45,123 nt of DNA, from contig JAEXJM010000015.1 of assembly GCA_023449275.1 (NCBI GenBank), forward strand, positions 1-45,123, given 5' to 3'. The DNA comes from Pseudomonadota bacterium. GTDB taxonomy: Bacteria > Pseudomonadota > Gammaproteobacteria > Burkholderiales > Burkholderiaceae_D. Both the position numbers and the translations under genes were made by a program. Shown piece after piece: positions 7,767 to 16,782 of this stretch. The notes below the pieces were generated by a model that had not been told where the DNA came from, ran no database searches, and saw nothing but the letters and a program-made list of their open reading frames with translations. Positions within the stretch are counted from its first letter, which is position 1. Every line of letters begins with the position of its first letter.

Positions 7767-9545
7767 ATGAAAAATCGTATCGGACATTTTTTATGCGGTA
7801 TCGGACTGGTAATGGCGAGCCTGTCAATGGTGAGCCTGTCATGGGCAGCCGCCAGTCCGGACAAGGTCATTCGCAGTGTTTTTGAAGCGGCTGACGATGG
7901 GTTCGATATCGTCAAGACACAGAATTATTATTCCGGTTGGGTGGCTGACGCGATTTTCGAGACGCTGTTGACTTACGACTATCTGGCGCGTCCGGCGAAA
8001 CTGGTACCGAATACGGCAGAAGCGATGCCGGTGATCAGCAGGGATGGCAAAACCTATACATTCCGGCTGAAAAAAAATATCTGGTTTGCTCCCGACCCTG
8101 TTTTCGGAAACAAGAAAAGAGAATTGACGGCGGAAGATTATGTGTATTCCATCAAGCGGCTTGCCGATCCGGAAAACCGTTCGCCATCGGCCAACTTTAT
8201 CCGTGGGAAAATCGTCGGGCTGGACACACAGGTACAAAAAGCCAAAAAGACCGGCAAGTTCGATTATGATGCCTCTGTTGCCGGATTGCAGGCAGTGGAT
8301 CGCTATACGTTACGAATAAGGCTGAATGCGCCGGATTCCAATTTCCTTTATGTACTGGCTTACGGAGCACTGGCTGCCGTATCGAAAGAAGTGGTAGAGG
8401 AATACGGAAACAACACCGGTTCGCATCCGGTGGGGACGGGGCCGTATATGCTTTCTGAATACGTGCCTCGCAGCAAGGTCGTTCTGGTCGCCAATCCGAA
8501 TTACCGCGGCTTTGTCTGGGATTTCGAATCGACAGGCACGACATGGGATGAACAGCTGGTACGCGAAATGAAAGGCAAGAGGATGCCGCAGATCGGTCGC
8601 GTCGAGATAGCCATTATTGAAGAGGAGCAGTCACGCTGGCTGTCCTTTCAGGAGGGGCGGATAGACTTCGACAAGTTGCCTCAACTGGCAGCGCCTGTCG
8701 CACTGAATGGCAACCGGTTGAAGCCCGATCTGGAAGGACAGGGTATCCGCCTGTATCGTATGACGGAACCGGAAATCACCTATACCATTTTCAATATGAG
8801 AGATCCTGTGACCGGCGGATACGGCAGGGAGAAAATCGCTTTGCGACGGGCAATCGCCATGTCGTACAACACGCAGGCCGAGATTGCCCTTTTGCGAAAC
8901 GGGCAGGCGACCAGGGCACAGATGATTGTCCCGCCGGGAGTGGTCGGGCACGACCCGTCCTATCGGAGCAGTATTGCTTATGAACCCGAACTGGCATCGC
9001 GTTTGCTGGATCGTTTCGGATACAAAAAGGGTGCCGACGGTTACCGTACAATGCCGGACGGTTCGCCTCTGGTGTTGAAAATACGTACGGAAGCCAATGC
9101 CAGTTCACGTGTTGTTTCCGAAATCTGGAAACGGGGGCTGGATGAGATTGGCGTAAAGGCAGAATTCGAGGTGGGTAATTTTGCCGACAACGTGAAAGAT
9201 GCGACAGGCTGCCGTCTGATGATGTGGGGTGGCGCCTGGCACGCCGATTATCCGGAAGGCGAGAATTTCATGCAATTGCTTTACGGCCCGAATGCCGGGC
9301 AAGGCAATCATGGCTGTTACCAGTCAAAGGCGTTTGACAGACTTTACCGTCAGGCCGTGAAGCTGCCCCCCGGAAAGGCGAGAGATCGCTTGTATGTCCG
9401 GATGAACCGGCAAATGGAAGCGGATACCGCCTGGTCGGTGCACGTGTCAAGAACCCGAAACTGGCTGGTACGTCCCTGGGTGATGGGATTCAAAAAACAT
9501 CCGATTCTGCTGTCCGACTGGCAGTATCTGGATGTCAGTAAATAG
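7767..9545 (+). CDS. Family-5 (peptide-type) ABC transporter substrate-binding protein, orphan
   Basis: A 592-residue exported protein with a Sec signal peptide (positive start MKNRIGH, hydrophobic 8-26, likely cut after SWA). The mature part follows the extracellular solute-binding family 5 pattern: an early AEAMPVISRDGKTYTFRLKK segment, then LTAEDYVYSIKRL, HPVGTGPYMLSEY and, in the second lobe, EKIALRRAIAMSYN. Such proteins bind peptides, nickel, heme or other solutes in the periplasm and deliver them to Dpp/Opp-type permeases. No permease or ATPase gene is adjacent, so the partner must be encoded elsewhere and the ligand cannot be told from sequence. It is followed 27 bases later by mobB, possibly on the same transcript. 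Confidence 0.85.
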   Translation: MKNRIGHFLCGIGLVMASLSMVSLSWAAASPDKVIRSVFEAADDGFDIVKTQNYYSGWVADAIFETLLTYDYLARPAKLVPNTAEAMPVISRDGKTYTFRLKKNIWFAPDPVFGNKKRELTAEDYVYSIKRLADPENRSPSANFIRGKIVGLDTQVQKAKKTGKFDYDASVAGLQAVDRYTLRIRLNAPDSNFLYVLAYGALAAVSKEVVEEYGNNTGSHPVGTGPYMLSEYVPRSKVVLVANPNYRGFVWDFESTGTTWDEQLVREMKGKRMPQIGRVEIAIIEEEQSRWLSFQEGRIDFDKLPQLAAPVALNGNRLKPDLEGQGIRLYRMTEPEITYTIFNMRDPVTGGYGREKIALRRAIAMSYNTQAEIALLRNGQATRAQMIVPPGVVGHDPSYRSSIAYEPELASRLLDRFGYKKGADGYRTMPDGSPLVLKIRTEANASSRVVSEIWKRGLDEIGVKAEFEVGNFADNVKDATGCRLMMWGGAWHADYPEGENFMQLLYGPNAGQGNHGCYQSKAFDRLYRQAVKLPPGKARDRLYVRMNRQMEADTAWSVHVSRTRNWLVRPWVMGFKKHPILLSDWQYLDVSK

Positions 9546-9572
9546 ATGTTCACATTTTTGTGAGGAAAAATA

Positions 9573-10082
9573 ATGAGATATCCTGTTATCGGCTTGTCCG
9601 GATGGTCTGGAAGCGGGAAGACGACCTTGCTGGAGAAAATGTTGCCCCTTTTGTCTGATATGGGATTGAAAGTCAACGTCGTCAAGAGCAGCCATCATGA
9701 CGTTGAACTTGAACCGCCCCGAAAGGACAGTGCCCGGATAAGAAAGGCTGGAGCTGCCGAGGTTGTATTGGTTTCGCCTTATCGCTTCATGTTGGCTCAT
9801 GAGTTGCGTAATGAGGCGGAACCGACTCTGGAAGAACTGATTTTCCGGATGAATCCGGCTGATCTGACGCTGGTGGAAGGGTTCAAAGACGCGCTGATTC
9901 CGAGAATCGAGGTGTACCGTCCTTCGTTGGGCAAGGAACCCATGTATCCGAAAGAGAGAAACATCGAGGCGGTCGCTTCGGATTCGGCAAGGCCAGAGGG
10001 GGTGAACCCATCCATCGAGTGGCTCGATCTCAATAATGAAAATCAGGTGGTTGACTGGATATTGAACCGTCAAACCACCTGA
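9573..10082 (+). CDS. mobB: Molybdopterin-guanine dinucleotide biosynthesis adaptor protein
   Basis: GTP-binding protein that aids MobA in attaching GMP to molybdopterin, making the MGD cofactor used by formate dehydrogenase. At 169 residues it has the family size. It begins with a P-loop (GLSGWSGSGKTTLLEKM, about 7-23) and has the family segment VKSSHHDVELEPPRKDS (about 38-54), where other MobB proteins have H(D/H)xxxxDxPGKDS; LTLVEGFKD (about 109-117) is the Walker B-like region. It lies just before the formate dehydrogenase block, which requires this cofactor. The convergent gene ends 25 bases later, and I see no strong terminator between them. Confidence 0.93.
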   Translation: MRYPVIGLSGWSGSGKTTLLEKMLPLLSDMGLKVNVVKSSHHDVELEPPRKDSARIRKAGAAEVVLVSPYRFMLAHELRNEAEPTLEELIFRMNPADLTLVEGFKDALIPRIEVYRPSLGKEPMYPKERNIEAVASDSARPEGVNPSIEWLDLNNENQVVDWILNRQTT

Positions 10083-10106
10083 TCAGATTTCTACTGCTTC
10101 AATTGC

Positions 10107-12209
10107 TTAAAAAGCGTTGCTCATCCATTGCATCGTCTGCATGGATTCTGCCGATTTGGCACGCGCACAGGTCGGGCACAGAACTCCGTCACGCGTCATT
10201 TTTCCCAGTTCCATACGGGTATCCATTTCCTGAATGACGGAAGCGGAGAAAGTTTCGCCGCAGCAGGAACAGACTTCAAGTGCCTGTTTGCGAACGACTG
10301 TGCCCGTAATTTCCGTGACACGGTAGCCGTCGCGGTCTTCCACGATAATGGCACCGGTCGGGCAGACGGATGTGCAGGCTCCACAGCCGATGCATTTTTC
10401 TGCCGGTGTCGTGAAATCGTTGAAGACCATACGGCCGTTTTGGGTTTCGACCATTTTCAGGGCTTCCGCGCCGACTTCGATACAGGCCAGTTCACACAGG
10501 CCGCAACCGATACAGATGTCACAGCGCAGGCAGCGTTCCGCTTCAACGGCAGCCACTTTTTCATCCCAGTCGAATTGCATGAATTCATGGGAGAATTTAC
10601 GGACTTGCGGATCGATTTCCTCGATATGGGCGCGTTCCGGCGAGACACGTTGAGCCGGGGTCGATTCCAGGAAGGGCACTTCGTCACGGCGCTGAGGTTC
10701 CAGGGATTCATAATCGGCGGGAACACCCATCAGATATGAGTGGATGGATTCAGCGGCACGTTTGCCGGAACCGATGGCGGCAACGACGGTACTGGCGCCG
10801 TGGGCAATATCACCGGCAGCGAAAATGCCGGGCTCATCGGACTGGAGAGAGGCCTGGTCGACGACGATATTGCCCCATTCCGTTTTGATGTTCGTTCCTT
10901 CAAGCCAGCTCAGGTCGGCATCCTGTCCGATACCTGCCATGATGTGGTCTGCATGAACCGTCACGGGAGCGACCGTTTTGGCATCCGGTGCGTAGCGGGA
11001 ACGTTCGAATTCGATCCGTTTGTCTGGCAGGATGCGGGTGGGTGCCCAGAATTCGACCAGTTCGACGCCTTCCGCAAGCGCCAGTTCGACTTCGTGTGGA
11101 TTGGCCGGCATTTGCGCACGATTGCGGCGATACCACATCTGGACTTTGGTTGCGCCCTGACGGAAAGCGGTCATGGCAACGTCGATTGCGGCATTGCCAC
11201 CACCGATGACGATGACATGAGGACCGACTTGCGGGTTCTTGCCGGAACGGACGGCTGAAAGGAAATCCATGCCGCCGATGACGAAATCCTGCTTGTCGCC
11301 TTCAACGCCCAGAGGCTTGGAGTTCTGCAGGCCGATTGCAAGCAGGGTTGCATCGTACCCCTTTTTCTGGAATTCTTTTGCATCCCGGACGGTATGGCCA
11401 AGATTGATCTTGACGCCCAGATTTTTGACGACATCGATTTCGGCGTTCAGTTTGGATTCTGGCAGGCGATAGTTCGGAATGCCGTAACGCATGATGCCGC
11501 CTGCGTGTTCGCGTTCGTCGAAAATTTCGACGTCATGGCCTTTTTGTGCCAGGTAATAGGCTGCGGTCAAACCGGCAGGGCCGCAACCGACGATGGCGAC
11601 TTTTTTACCGGTCGGCGCCGCTTTTGCCAGATTGGGTCTGATGTCGGCACAACGGGCGGCGACGTGTTTCATCGGACGGATGAATACTGGGGCACCGCTG
11701 ACGGCATTCTGGACACAGACGTCTTCGCATGGAGCCGGGCAGACCAAGCCGCAGGAATCCGGCAATGGCGTATCGGCTGCCAGTACGGCAAGGGATTGTG
11801 CATAATCGCCGTGACCGACGCGCGCCATCATGCTTGGGATATCGATATGGGCCGGGCACGCGACCTGACAGGGAGCGGAACGTGGAACGAAACAGACGCC
11901 GGCGTCACAGGAATTGCTTTCGACGTGGGCGACCCATTCCTTGCGGTCTTTGTTCAGGGAGGCCAGAACCGTAGCACCGAGAGACGGCACAATGGCTTCG
12001 AGTTCTTTGGCGGCCTTGGCCAGTTCTTCAAGGTTTTTGATATTGCCGCGACCCAATGTCACCTCAGTCACGATACGGGCAACGCGTGCGACAGCAGGGC
12101 GTGCCTGGGGCGTCAATTGCTTGTCTGTATGAAGTTGTACCCTCAGATTTTCAAGAATATCTGTAACGGGACAGGTTTTTTTCGTTTCTTTACTAGTTTC
12201 CGTAGCCAT
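10107..12209 (-). CDS. GltD/AegA-like FAD- and iron-sulfur oxidoreductase, likely formate dehydrogenase partner
   Basis: A 700-residue flavoprotein built like the small subunit of glutamate synthase with extra iron-sulfur parts. Residues 101-187 carry the Cys-rich GltD-type N-terminal cluster region (CQVACPAHIDIPSM). Residues 204-235 are an FAD-binding fold (AIVGCGPAGLTAAYYLAQKG), 331-352 a pyridine-nucleotide fold (VIVIGGGNAAIDVA) and 463-469 the second FAD motif (FAAGDIA). Residues 560-616 hold two 4Fe-4S ferredoxin motifs (CLRCDICIGCGLCELAC and CIGCGACTSVCP). The tail has two CxxC pairs (647-650 and 678-681), probably a zinc ribbon. It is divergent from hydN-fdhF, so I infer that it passes electrons between the formate dehydrogenase, ferredoxin and NAD(P)H. 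The exact donor and acceptor are not known. Confidence 0.85.
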   Translation of the reverse strand: MATETSKETKKTCPVTDILENLRVQLHTDKQLTPQARPAVARVARIVTEVTLGRGNIKNLEELAKAAKELEAIVPSLGATVLASLNKDRKEWVAHVESNSCDAGVCFVPRSAPCQVACPAHIDIPSMMARVGHGDYAQSLAVLAADTPLPDSCGLVCPAPCEDVCVQNAVSGAPVFIRPMKHVAARCADIRPNLAKAAPTGKKVAIVGCGPAGLTAAYYLAQKGHDVEIFDEREHAGGIMRYGIPNYRLPESKLNAEIDVVKNLGVKINLGHTVRDAKEFQKKGYDATLLAIGLQNSKPLGVEGDKQDFVIGGMDFLSAVRSGKNPQVGPHVIVIGGGNAAIDVAMTAFRQGATKVQMWYRRNRAQMPANPHEVELALAEGVELVEFWAPTRILPDKRIEFERSRYAPDAKTVAPVTVHADHIMAGIGQDADLSWLEGTNIKTEWGNIVVDQASLQSDEPGIFAAGDIAHGASTVVAAIGSGKRAAESIHSYLMGVPADYESLEPQRRDEVPFLESTPAQRVSPERAHIEEIDPQVRKFSHEFMQFDWDEKVAAVEAERCLRCDICIGCGLCELACIEVGAEALKMVETQNGRMVFNDFTTPAEKCIGCGACTSVCPTGAIIVEDRDGYRVTEITGTVVRKQALEVCSCCGETFSASVIQEMDTRMELGKMTRDGVLCPTCARAKSAESMQTMQWMSNAF

Positions 12210-12523
12210 GGTTTGTGAGTCTGCCAGATATATTGTTTCAAGTATTCATGGAGTTGTTGTGGAATTGCCCTTTTTGTATGAACACTTTGGATAAGGTATA
12301 GATATTAACATCAAAATATGAAAGGTTCCGCACAGAAAATGAATTCAATAGAATATAATTACCAACTAGCAAAATGCAAGCGGGCAGCACGAATTCCAAT
12401 TTTCCATTATATTGTAGTCATTGGTGTTCTCTTTTTCCCCTTTTTTACAGATCATTCTGCAGGGGACGCCCTTATTTTTTAAATATTTTCCAGTGATAGC
12501 TGGACAGGCAGGAGACAGAAAGA
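12210..12523. promoter_or_regulatory. Divergent intergenic region between the oxidoreductase and hydN-fdhF
   Basis: A 314-base AT-rich gap with no supported gene. It must hold promoters for both directions. A TATAAT at 12354-12359 could be a -10 box for hydN, but its -35 is poor. I looked for a sigma-54 site (GG-N10-GC), as used by E. coli hydN and fdhF, and for an FNR half-site pair, and found no good match. The ribosome site GGAGA lies before the hydN ATG. Confidence 0.4.
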
Positions 12524-13066
12524 ATGAACCGGTTTGTAATCGCGGAACCAGATAAATGCATCGGATGCCGTACCTGTGAGGTGGCGTGTGTACTGGCTCA
12601 TCCTACGGGAGCGGAAAATGATTTGACCCCTGAAAATTTCAGACCAAGATTAAGATTGGTCAAGGGGTTGAAATTGACTGCGCCCGTACAGTGCCGTCAG
12701 TGCGAGAATGCACCATGCGTCAACGTATGTCCGACGAATGCACTGGTTTATAAGGCCAATACCGTTCAGTTGATCAAGGAACGCTGTATCGGTTGCCAGA
12801 CTTGTGTTCTGGCGTGCCCGTTCGGTGCGATGGAAATCGTTTCCAAGCCGGTGCAGCAGGCCGATTTGGGACCGGTGTCTGTCCGCAAGTCGGTACGGAT
12901 CGCCCAGAAATGTGATTTCTGTCTGAATGTTCCTGAAGGCCCGCAGTGTGTGTCCGTATGTCCGACACATGCCCTGCATATCGTGGATACGGGCGCACTG
13001 GAAAACAAGGTTGACAAGAGACGCGATGATACGCTTTTGAAAATGTCGGAGAATTCCTTCGATTGA
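12524..13066 (+). CDS. hydN: HydN-type 4Fe-4S ferredoxin, electron carrier for formate dehydrogenase
   Basis: A 180-residue cytosolic protein with four clusters of cysteines of the polyferredoxin type: CIGCRTCEVAC (12-22), CRQCENAPCVNVCP (about 57-70), CIGCQTCVLACP (about 85-96) and CDFCLNVPEGPQCVSVCP (about 127-144). It lacks a Tat signal, unlike the membrane-linked FdnH/FdoH subunits, and matches the size and layout of E. coli HydN, which is linked to FDH-H. It is 45 bases before fdhF and surely co-transcribed with it. Its likely job is to move electrons from the formate dehydrogenase to another carrier, perhaps the divergent flavoprotein. No hydrogenase genes are in the window. Confidence 0.9.
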   Translation: MNRFVIAEPDKCIGCRTCEVACVLAHPTGAENDLTPENFRPRLRLVKGLKLTAPVQCRQCENAPCVNVCPTNALVYKANTVQLIKERCIGCQTCVLACPFGAMEIVSKPVQQADLGPVSVRKSVRIAQKCDFCLNVPEGPQCVSVCPTHALHIVDTGALENKVDKRRDDTLLKMSENSFD

Positions 13067-13111
13067 TCCGAAACAGATCCGGTAACACATCCCGGACTAC
13101 TGGGAGAGAAT

Positions 13112-15268
13112 ATGGAAAAGAAACTCGTCGTCTGCCCGTATTGCGCGTCGGGCTGCAAAATCAGCTTTACTGTCGAAAACAACAAAATCATCAAGGCTGA
13201 AGGTGCCAATGGTGTGACCAATCAGGGCGAACTTTGCCTGAAGGGCTATTACGGCTGGGAATTTCTGAACGATACCCGCCTTCTGACGCCGCGCCTGACC
13301 CAGCCGATGGTGCGTTATAAAAAAGGTGAGCCTTTTACCAATGTATCCTGGGATGAGGCCATCCGTTTCGCCAGTTCCAAACTGATGGAAATAAAGGAAA
13401 AGCACGGCGCAGATTCCATATTCGTCAGCGGTTGTGCCCGCGGCCCCGGCAATGAAGCCAATTATGTCGCGCAAAAATTCGCACGAGCCGTCGTCGGTAC
13501 GAATAATGTCGATTGCTGTGCACGCGTTTGTCACGGCCCATCGGTGACTGCGCTGGAAAAAACGCTCGGTAGTGGTGCGATGAGCAATTCGATCGTTGAA
13601 ATCGAAGAGTCGAAATGTCTCCTGATCTTCGGTTACAACGCTGCCGACTCCCATCCGATCGTCGCGCGCCGTATCCTGAAAGCCAAGCAGAAGGGGGCCA
13701 AGATCATCGTTTGCGATCCGCGCGTTATCGAAACGTCCCGCATTGCAGATATTCATCTGCAAATGAAGAACGGCTCCAACATGGCATTGGTCAATGCCTT
13801 CATCAACACCCTGATTGAGGAAAACCTTTATAACAGGGAATTTGTCGAAAATTATTCCGAAGGTTTCGAGGCGATGCGCGAAACCGTCTCCAGATACACT
13901 CCGGAAAACACGGCGGAAATCACCGGCCTCGATCCGAAGATGGTGCGTGAGGCCGTCCGCATGTATGCCGCAGCGCCTTCCGCCACGATTCTCTGGGGCA
14001 TGGGTGTGACGCAATGGGGGCAGGGTGTCGAAACCTGCATGGGATTGTCCAATATCGCTGTCATGACCGGCAACCTTGCCCGGCCAAACGTCGGTGTCGG
14101 CCCCGTTCGTGGACAGAACAACGTTCAGGGATCTTGCGATATGGGTGCCGTTCCAGGGCAATTCCCCGGTTACCAGTCGGTTGAAGACCCTGAAATCCGC
14201 GCCAAGTTCGAAAAGGCATGGGGTGTCGAATCCCTTCCTGCCAAAAAAGGCATTCCGATTACCGAAGTCGGCCACAATGTTGCCGAAGGCAAGCTGAAAG
14301 CGGTTTATATTTTCGGTGAAGATCCGCTCCAGACCGAACCGGATCTGTCTTCCGTGCGTGAAGCCTACGAAAAACTGGAACTTATTATCGTACAGGATAT
14401 TTTCATGACCAAGACGGCCATGCAGGCCGATGTCATTTTCCCGGCGACGTCATGGGGTGAACACGAAGGGGTTTACTCGGCGGCCGATCGGGGATTCCAG
14501 TACTTTGAAAAAGCGATCGAACCCAGGGGCGATGTCAAACCGGACTGGGAAATCCACAGCCTGATGGCAACGGCCATGGGCTATCCGATGAAGTACAGGA
14601 ACACCAGGGAAATCTGGGATGAGATGAGGGAACTGTGCCCGCTTTATTATGGGGCGACTTATGAAAAAATGGCAGGTCTCGGGTATGTGCCATGGCCTTG
14701 TCTGACACTGGATGATCCTGGTGCACAATGGATGTACAAGGGCAACAAGTTCGCTACACCCAATGGCAAGGCCCAGCTGATAGCATCGGACTGGAGACCG
14801 CCTCTGGATCAGGTTGACCAGGATTATCCGATCATTCTGTCTACCGTTCGTGAAGTCGGGCATTATTCCTGCCGTTCCATGACAGGTAACTGTTCGGCTC
14901 TGCAGACACTGGCGGATGAACCGGGTTATGTCCAGATGAATTCGACGGATGCACAGGAGTTGGGTATCAAGGATGAGCAGCTGGTCTGGGTGGAGTCCCG
15001 TCGCGGCAAGGTTATCAGCCGTGCCAAAGTCAGTGAACGGACGAACCGGGGTGCGGTTTATATGACTTACCAGTGGTGGATCGGCGCCTGTAACGAGCTG
15101 ACGATCGAGCATCTCGATCCGTATTCCAAGACACCGGAGTACAAATACAGTGCGGTTCGCATTCAGAAGATCGACGACCAGAAATGGGCGGAAAAGTATC
15201 TCATCGAAGCGTATAGCGAGATGAAGAAAAAACTGGCGAGTGCCGTTGACGATGCCATAGCGGCCTGA
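13112..15268 (+). CDS. fdhF: Formate dehydrogenase, FDH-H type, cysteine form
   Basis: A 718-residue bis-MGD molybdenum enzyme that oxidises formate to CO2, without signal peptide and so cytosolic. The N-terminal 4Fe-4S site is Cys8, Cys11, Cys15 and Cys42 (CPYCASGC...C). The metal ligand sits in DCCARVCHGPSV: residue 140 is Cys, encoded by TGT at 13529-13531, exactly where E. coli FdhF has selenocysteine, followed by the conserved His141. The middle region shows GMGVTQWGQG and GNLARPNVGVGPVRGQNNVQG split over cofactor-binding loops, and the C-terminal molydopterin dinucleotide domain begins near 565. Length is close to E. coli FdhF. GGGAGAG precedes the ATG. It is last in the hydN-fdhF unit and ends at a strong hairpin. 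Confidence 0.95.
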   Translation: MEKKLVVCPYCASGCKISFTVENNKIIKAEGANGVTNQGELCLKGYYGWEFLNDTRLLTPRLTQPMVRYKKGEPFTNVSWDEAIRFASSKLMEIKEKHGADSIFVSGCARGPGNEANYVAQKFARAVVGTNNVDCCARVCHGPSVTALEKTLGSGAMSNSIVEIEESKCLLIFGYNAADSHPIVARRILKAKQKGAKIIVCDPRVIETSRIADIHLQMKNGSNMALVNAFINTLIEENLYNREFVENYSEGFEAMRETVSRYTPENTAEITGLDPKMVREAVRMYAAAPSATILWGMGVTQWGQGVETCMGLSNIAVMTGNLARPNVGVGPVRGQNNVQGSCDMGAVPGQFPGYQSVEDPEIRAKFEKAWGVESLPAKKGIPITEVGHNVAEGKLKAVYIFGEDPLQTEPDLSSVREAYEKLELIIVQDIFMTKTAMQADVIFPATSWGEHEGVYSAADRGFQYFEKAIEPRGDVKPDWEIHSLMATAMGYPMKYRNTREIWDEMRELCPLYYGATYEKMAGLGYVPWPCLTLDDPGAQWMYKGNKFATPNGKAQLIASDWRPPLDQVDQDYPIILSTVREVGHYSCRSMTGNCSALQTLADEPGYVQMNSTDAQELGIKDEQLVWVESRRGKVISRAKVSERTNRGAVYMTYQWWIGACNELTIEHLDPYSKTPEYKYSAVRIQKIDDQKWAEKYLIEAYSEMKKKLASAVDDAIAA

Positions 15269-15286
15269 TCCGGTTTTCTGGGCAGT

Positions 15287-15317
15287 AAAAAACCTCTCCA
15301 ATGGAGAGGTTTTTTTA
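15287..15317. terminator. Bidirectional terminator between fdhF and aldehyde dehydrogenase
   Basis: A perfect stem AACCTCTC/GAGAGGTT with a short loop is flanked by AAAAAA on the left and TTTTTTT on the right, so it can end transcription of fdhF on the plus strand and of the aldehyde dehydrogenase gene on the minus strand. Confidence 0.9.
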
Positions 15318-15330
15318 TGGTTTTTACCGA

Positions 15331-16782
15331 TTACCTTTTCAGCGACAACCAGATGGTTTTCGGTTCGGTGAAGTTTTCCAGGGCGGCTTCACCGTGTTCA
15401 CGACCGAAACCGGATTCACCTGTGCCACCCCATGGGAGTCGAACATCCGTATAGCCGTAGGTATTGACCCAGACGGTACCTGCCTTGATATCCTGTGCGA
15501 TTTTGTGAATGCGGGTCACATCCGCACTCCAGACGCCGGCGGCCAGGCTGAAAGCGGTTCCGTTGGCGATGGCGACGGCTTCTTCCTCATCCTCGAAGGA
15601 AATCACACTGGCGACAGGCCCGAAGATTTCTTCCTGCGAGATGCGCATCTCATTTTTGACGCCTGTGAAAATCGTCGGCGCGACATAGAAGCCTTTGTCG
15701 CCGACACGGTCACCACCATATACGACGGATGCACCTTCGTTTTTACCGATATCGATGTATTCCATGACGGTATTCAACTGGTTTTCGGAAACCAGTGGCC
15801 CCATGATGGTTTCTTTCGATGCCGTGTCGCCGATTTTGATGTGTTTTGCACGGTCGATCAGGCGGTCGACAACTTCATCATGGATTTTTTTGTGGACAAG
15901 AATCCGGGAACCTGCCGAGCAGACCTGGCCGGCATTGAAGAAGATGCCGGATGCAGAACCCCGAACGGCGGCATCCAGATCAGCGTCATCGAAAATGATA
16001 TTGGCGGATTTGCCGCCGAGTTCCAGTGTCAGTTTTTTGAAATTGCTCGAAGCGCCCTGCATGATGCCACGACCGACCTTCGGAGAACCGGTGAATGTGA
16101 TTTTGTCGACTTGCGGATGGGCAACCATCGCGTCACCGACGACGCTGCCTTTACCGGTCACGATGTTCAGGACACCCGGAGGAATGCCGGCTTCCAGGGC
16201 CAGTTCACCGATACGGATCGCGGTCATCGGGGTCAGTTCGGCCGGTTTGACGATCAGGGTACAGCCGCATGCGAGTGCCGGAGCGATTTTCCAGATGCCG
16301 ATCATGATCGGGAAGTTCCACGGGACGATGGCACCGACAACACCGACCGGTTCACGGACGGTGTAAGTCAGTGCATCCGTTCTGGCAGGGATAACCTGAC
16401 CGATGATCTTGTCAGTCCAGCCGGCATAGTAACGGAGGGTATCGATAGCCGCAGGCATATCCTGTCTTCTGACGCTGGAAATCGGTTTGCCGGCATTGAT
16501 ACTTTCGAGCAGGATCAGTTCTTCCTGATTTTTTTCGAGCAGATCGGCAAAACGGTTCAGAATGCGACCGCGTTCGGCGGCACTGATGCTGTTCCAGACT
16601 TTCAGGGCAGCCCGGGCCGCTTTGGCTGCGGCATCGACATCATTCTCATCACCAGCGGCAACATAGGCGATGACTTCTTCCGTCGCCGGATTCAGAATGG
16701 TCGAATATTTTCCGCTTTTGGGTTTGACCCATTGGCCATTGATGAGCAATTCGTATTGTGGAACCTGGGCTTTGGCATTCAT
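15331..16782 (-). CDS. NAD(P)-dependent aldehyde dehydrogenase
   Basis: A 483-residue member of the aldehyde dehydrogenase superfamily that oxidises an aldehyde to an acid. Visible: the PWNFP cofactor loop (VGAIVPWNFPIMI), the Rossmann glycine motif FTGSPKVG, the general base Glu in LELGGKSANII, the catalytic Cys in NAGQVCSAGSR, and EEIFGPVASV near the C terminus. It most resembles the betaine, phenylacetaldehyde and related aldehyde group, but substrate cannot be assigned. A strong GGAGG stands about six bases before the ATG. It stands alone between fdhF and the mod genes, converging on fdhF with a shared terminator. A link with formate metabolism is only suggested by position. Confidence 0.92.
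   Translation of the reverse strand: MNAKAQVPQYELLINGQWVKPKSGKYSTILNPATEEVIAYVAAGDENDVDAAAKAARAALKVWNSISAAERGRILNRFADLLEKNQEELILLESINAGKPISSVRRQDMPAAIDTLRYYAGWTDKIIGQVIPARTDALTYTVREPVGVVGAIVPWNFPIMIGIWKIAPALACGCTLIVKPAELTPMTAIRIGELALEAGIPPGVLNIVTGKGSVVGDAMVAHPQVDKITFTGSPKVGRGIMQGASSNFKKLTLELGGKSANIIFDDADLDAAVRGSASGIFFNAGQVCSAGSRILVHKKIHDEVVDRLIDRAKHIKIGDTASKETIMGPLVSENQLNTVMEYIDIGKNEGASVVYGGDRVGDKGFYVAPTIFTGVKNEMRISQEEIFGPVASVISFEDEEEAVAIANGTAFSLAAGVWSADVTRIHKIAQDIKAGTVWVNTYGYTDVRLPWGGTGESGFGREHGEAALENFTEPKTIWLSLKR

Noticed and set aside
12210..12523. Sigma-54 promoter for hydN-fdhF as in E. coli
   Set aside because: No GG-N10-GC pair with fitting flanks was found; regulation seems different or the site is too weak to call by eye.
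13097..14275. 392-codon minus-strand open frame inside fdhF
   Set aside because: Antisense of fdhF without recognisable domains.
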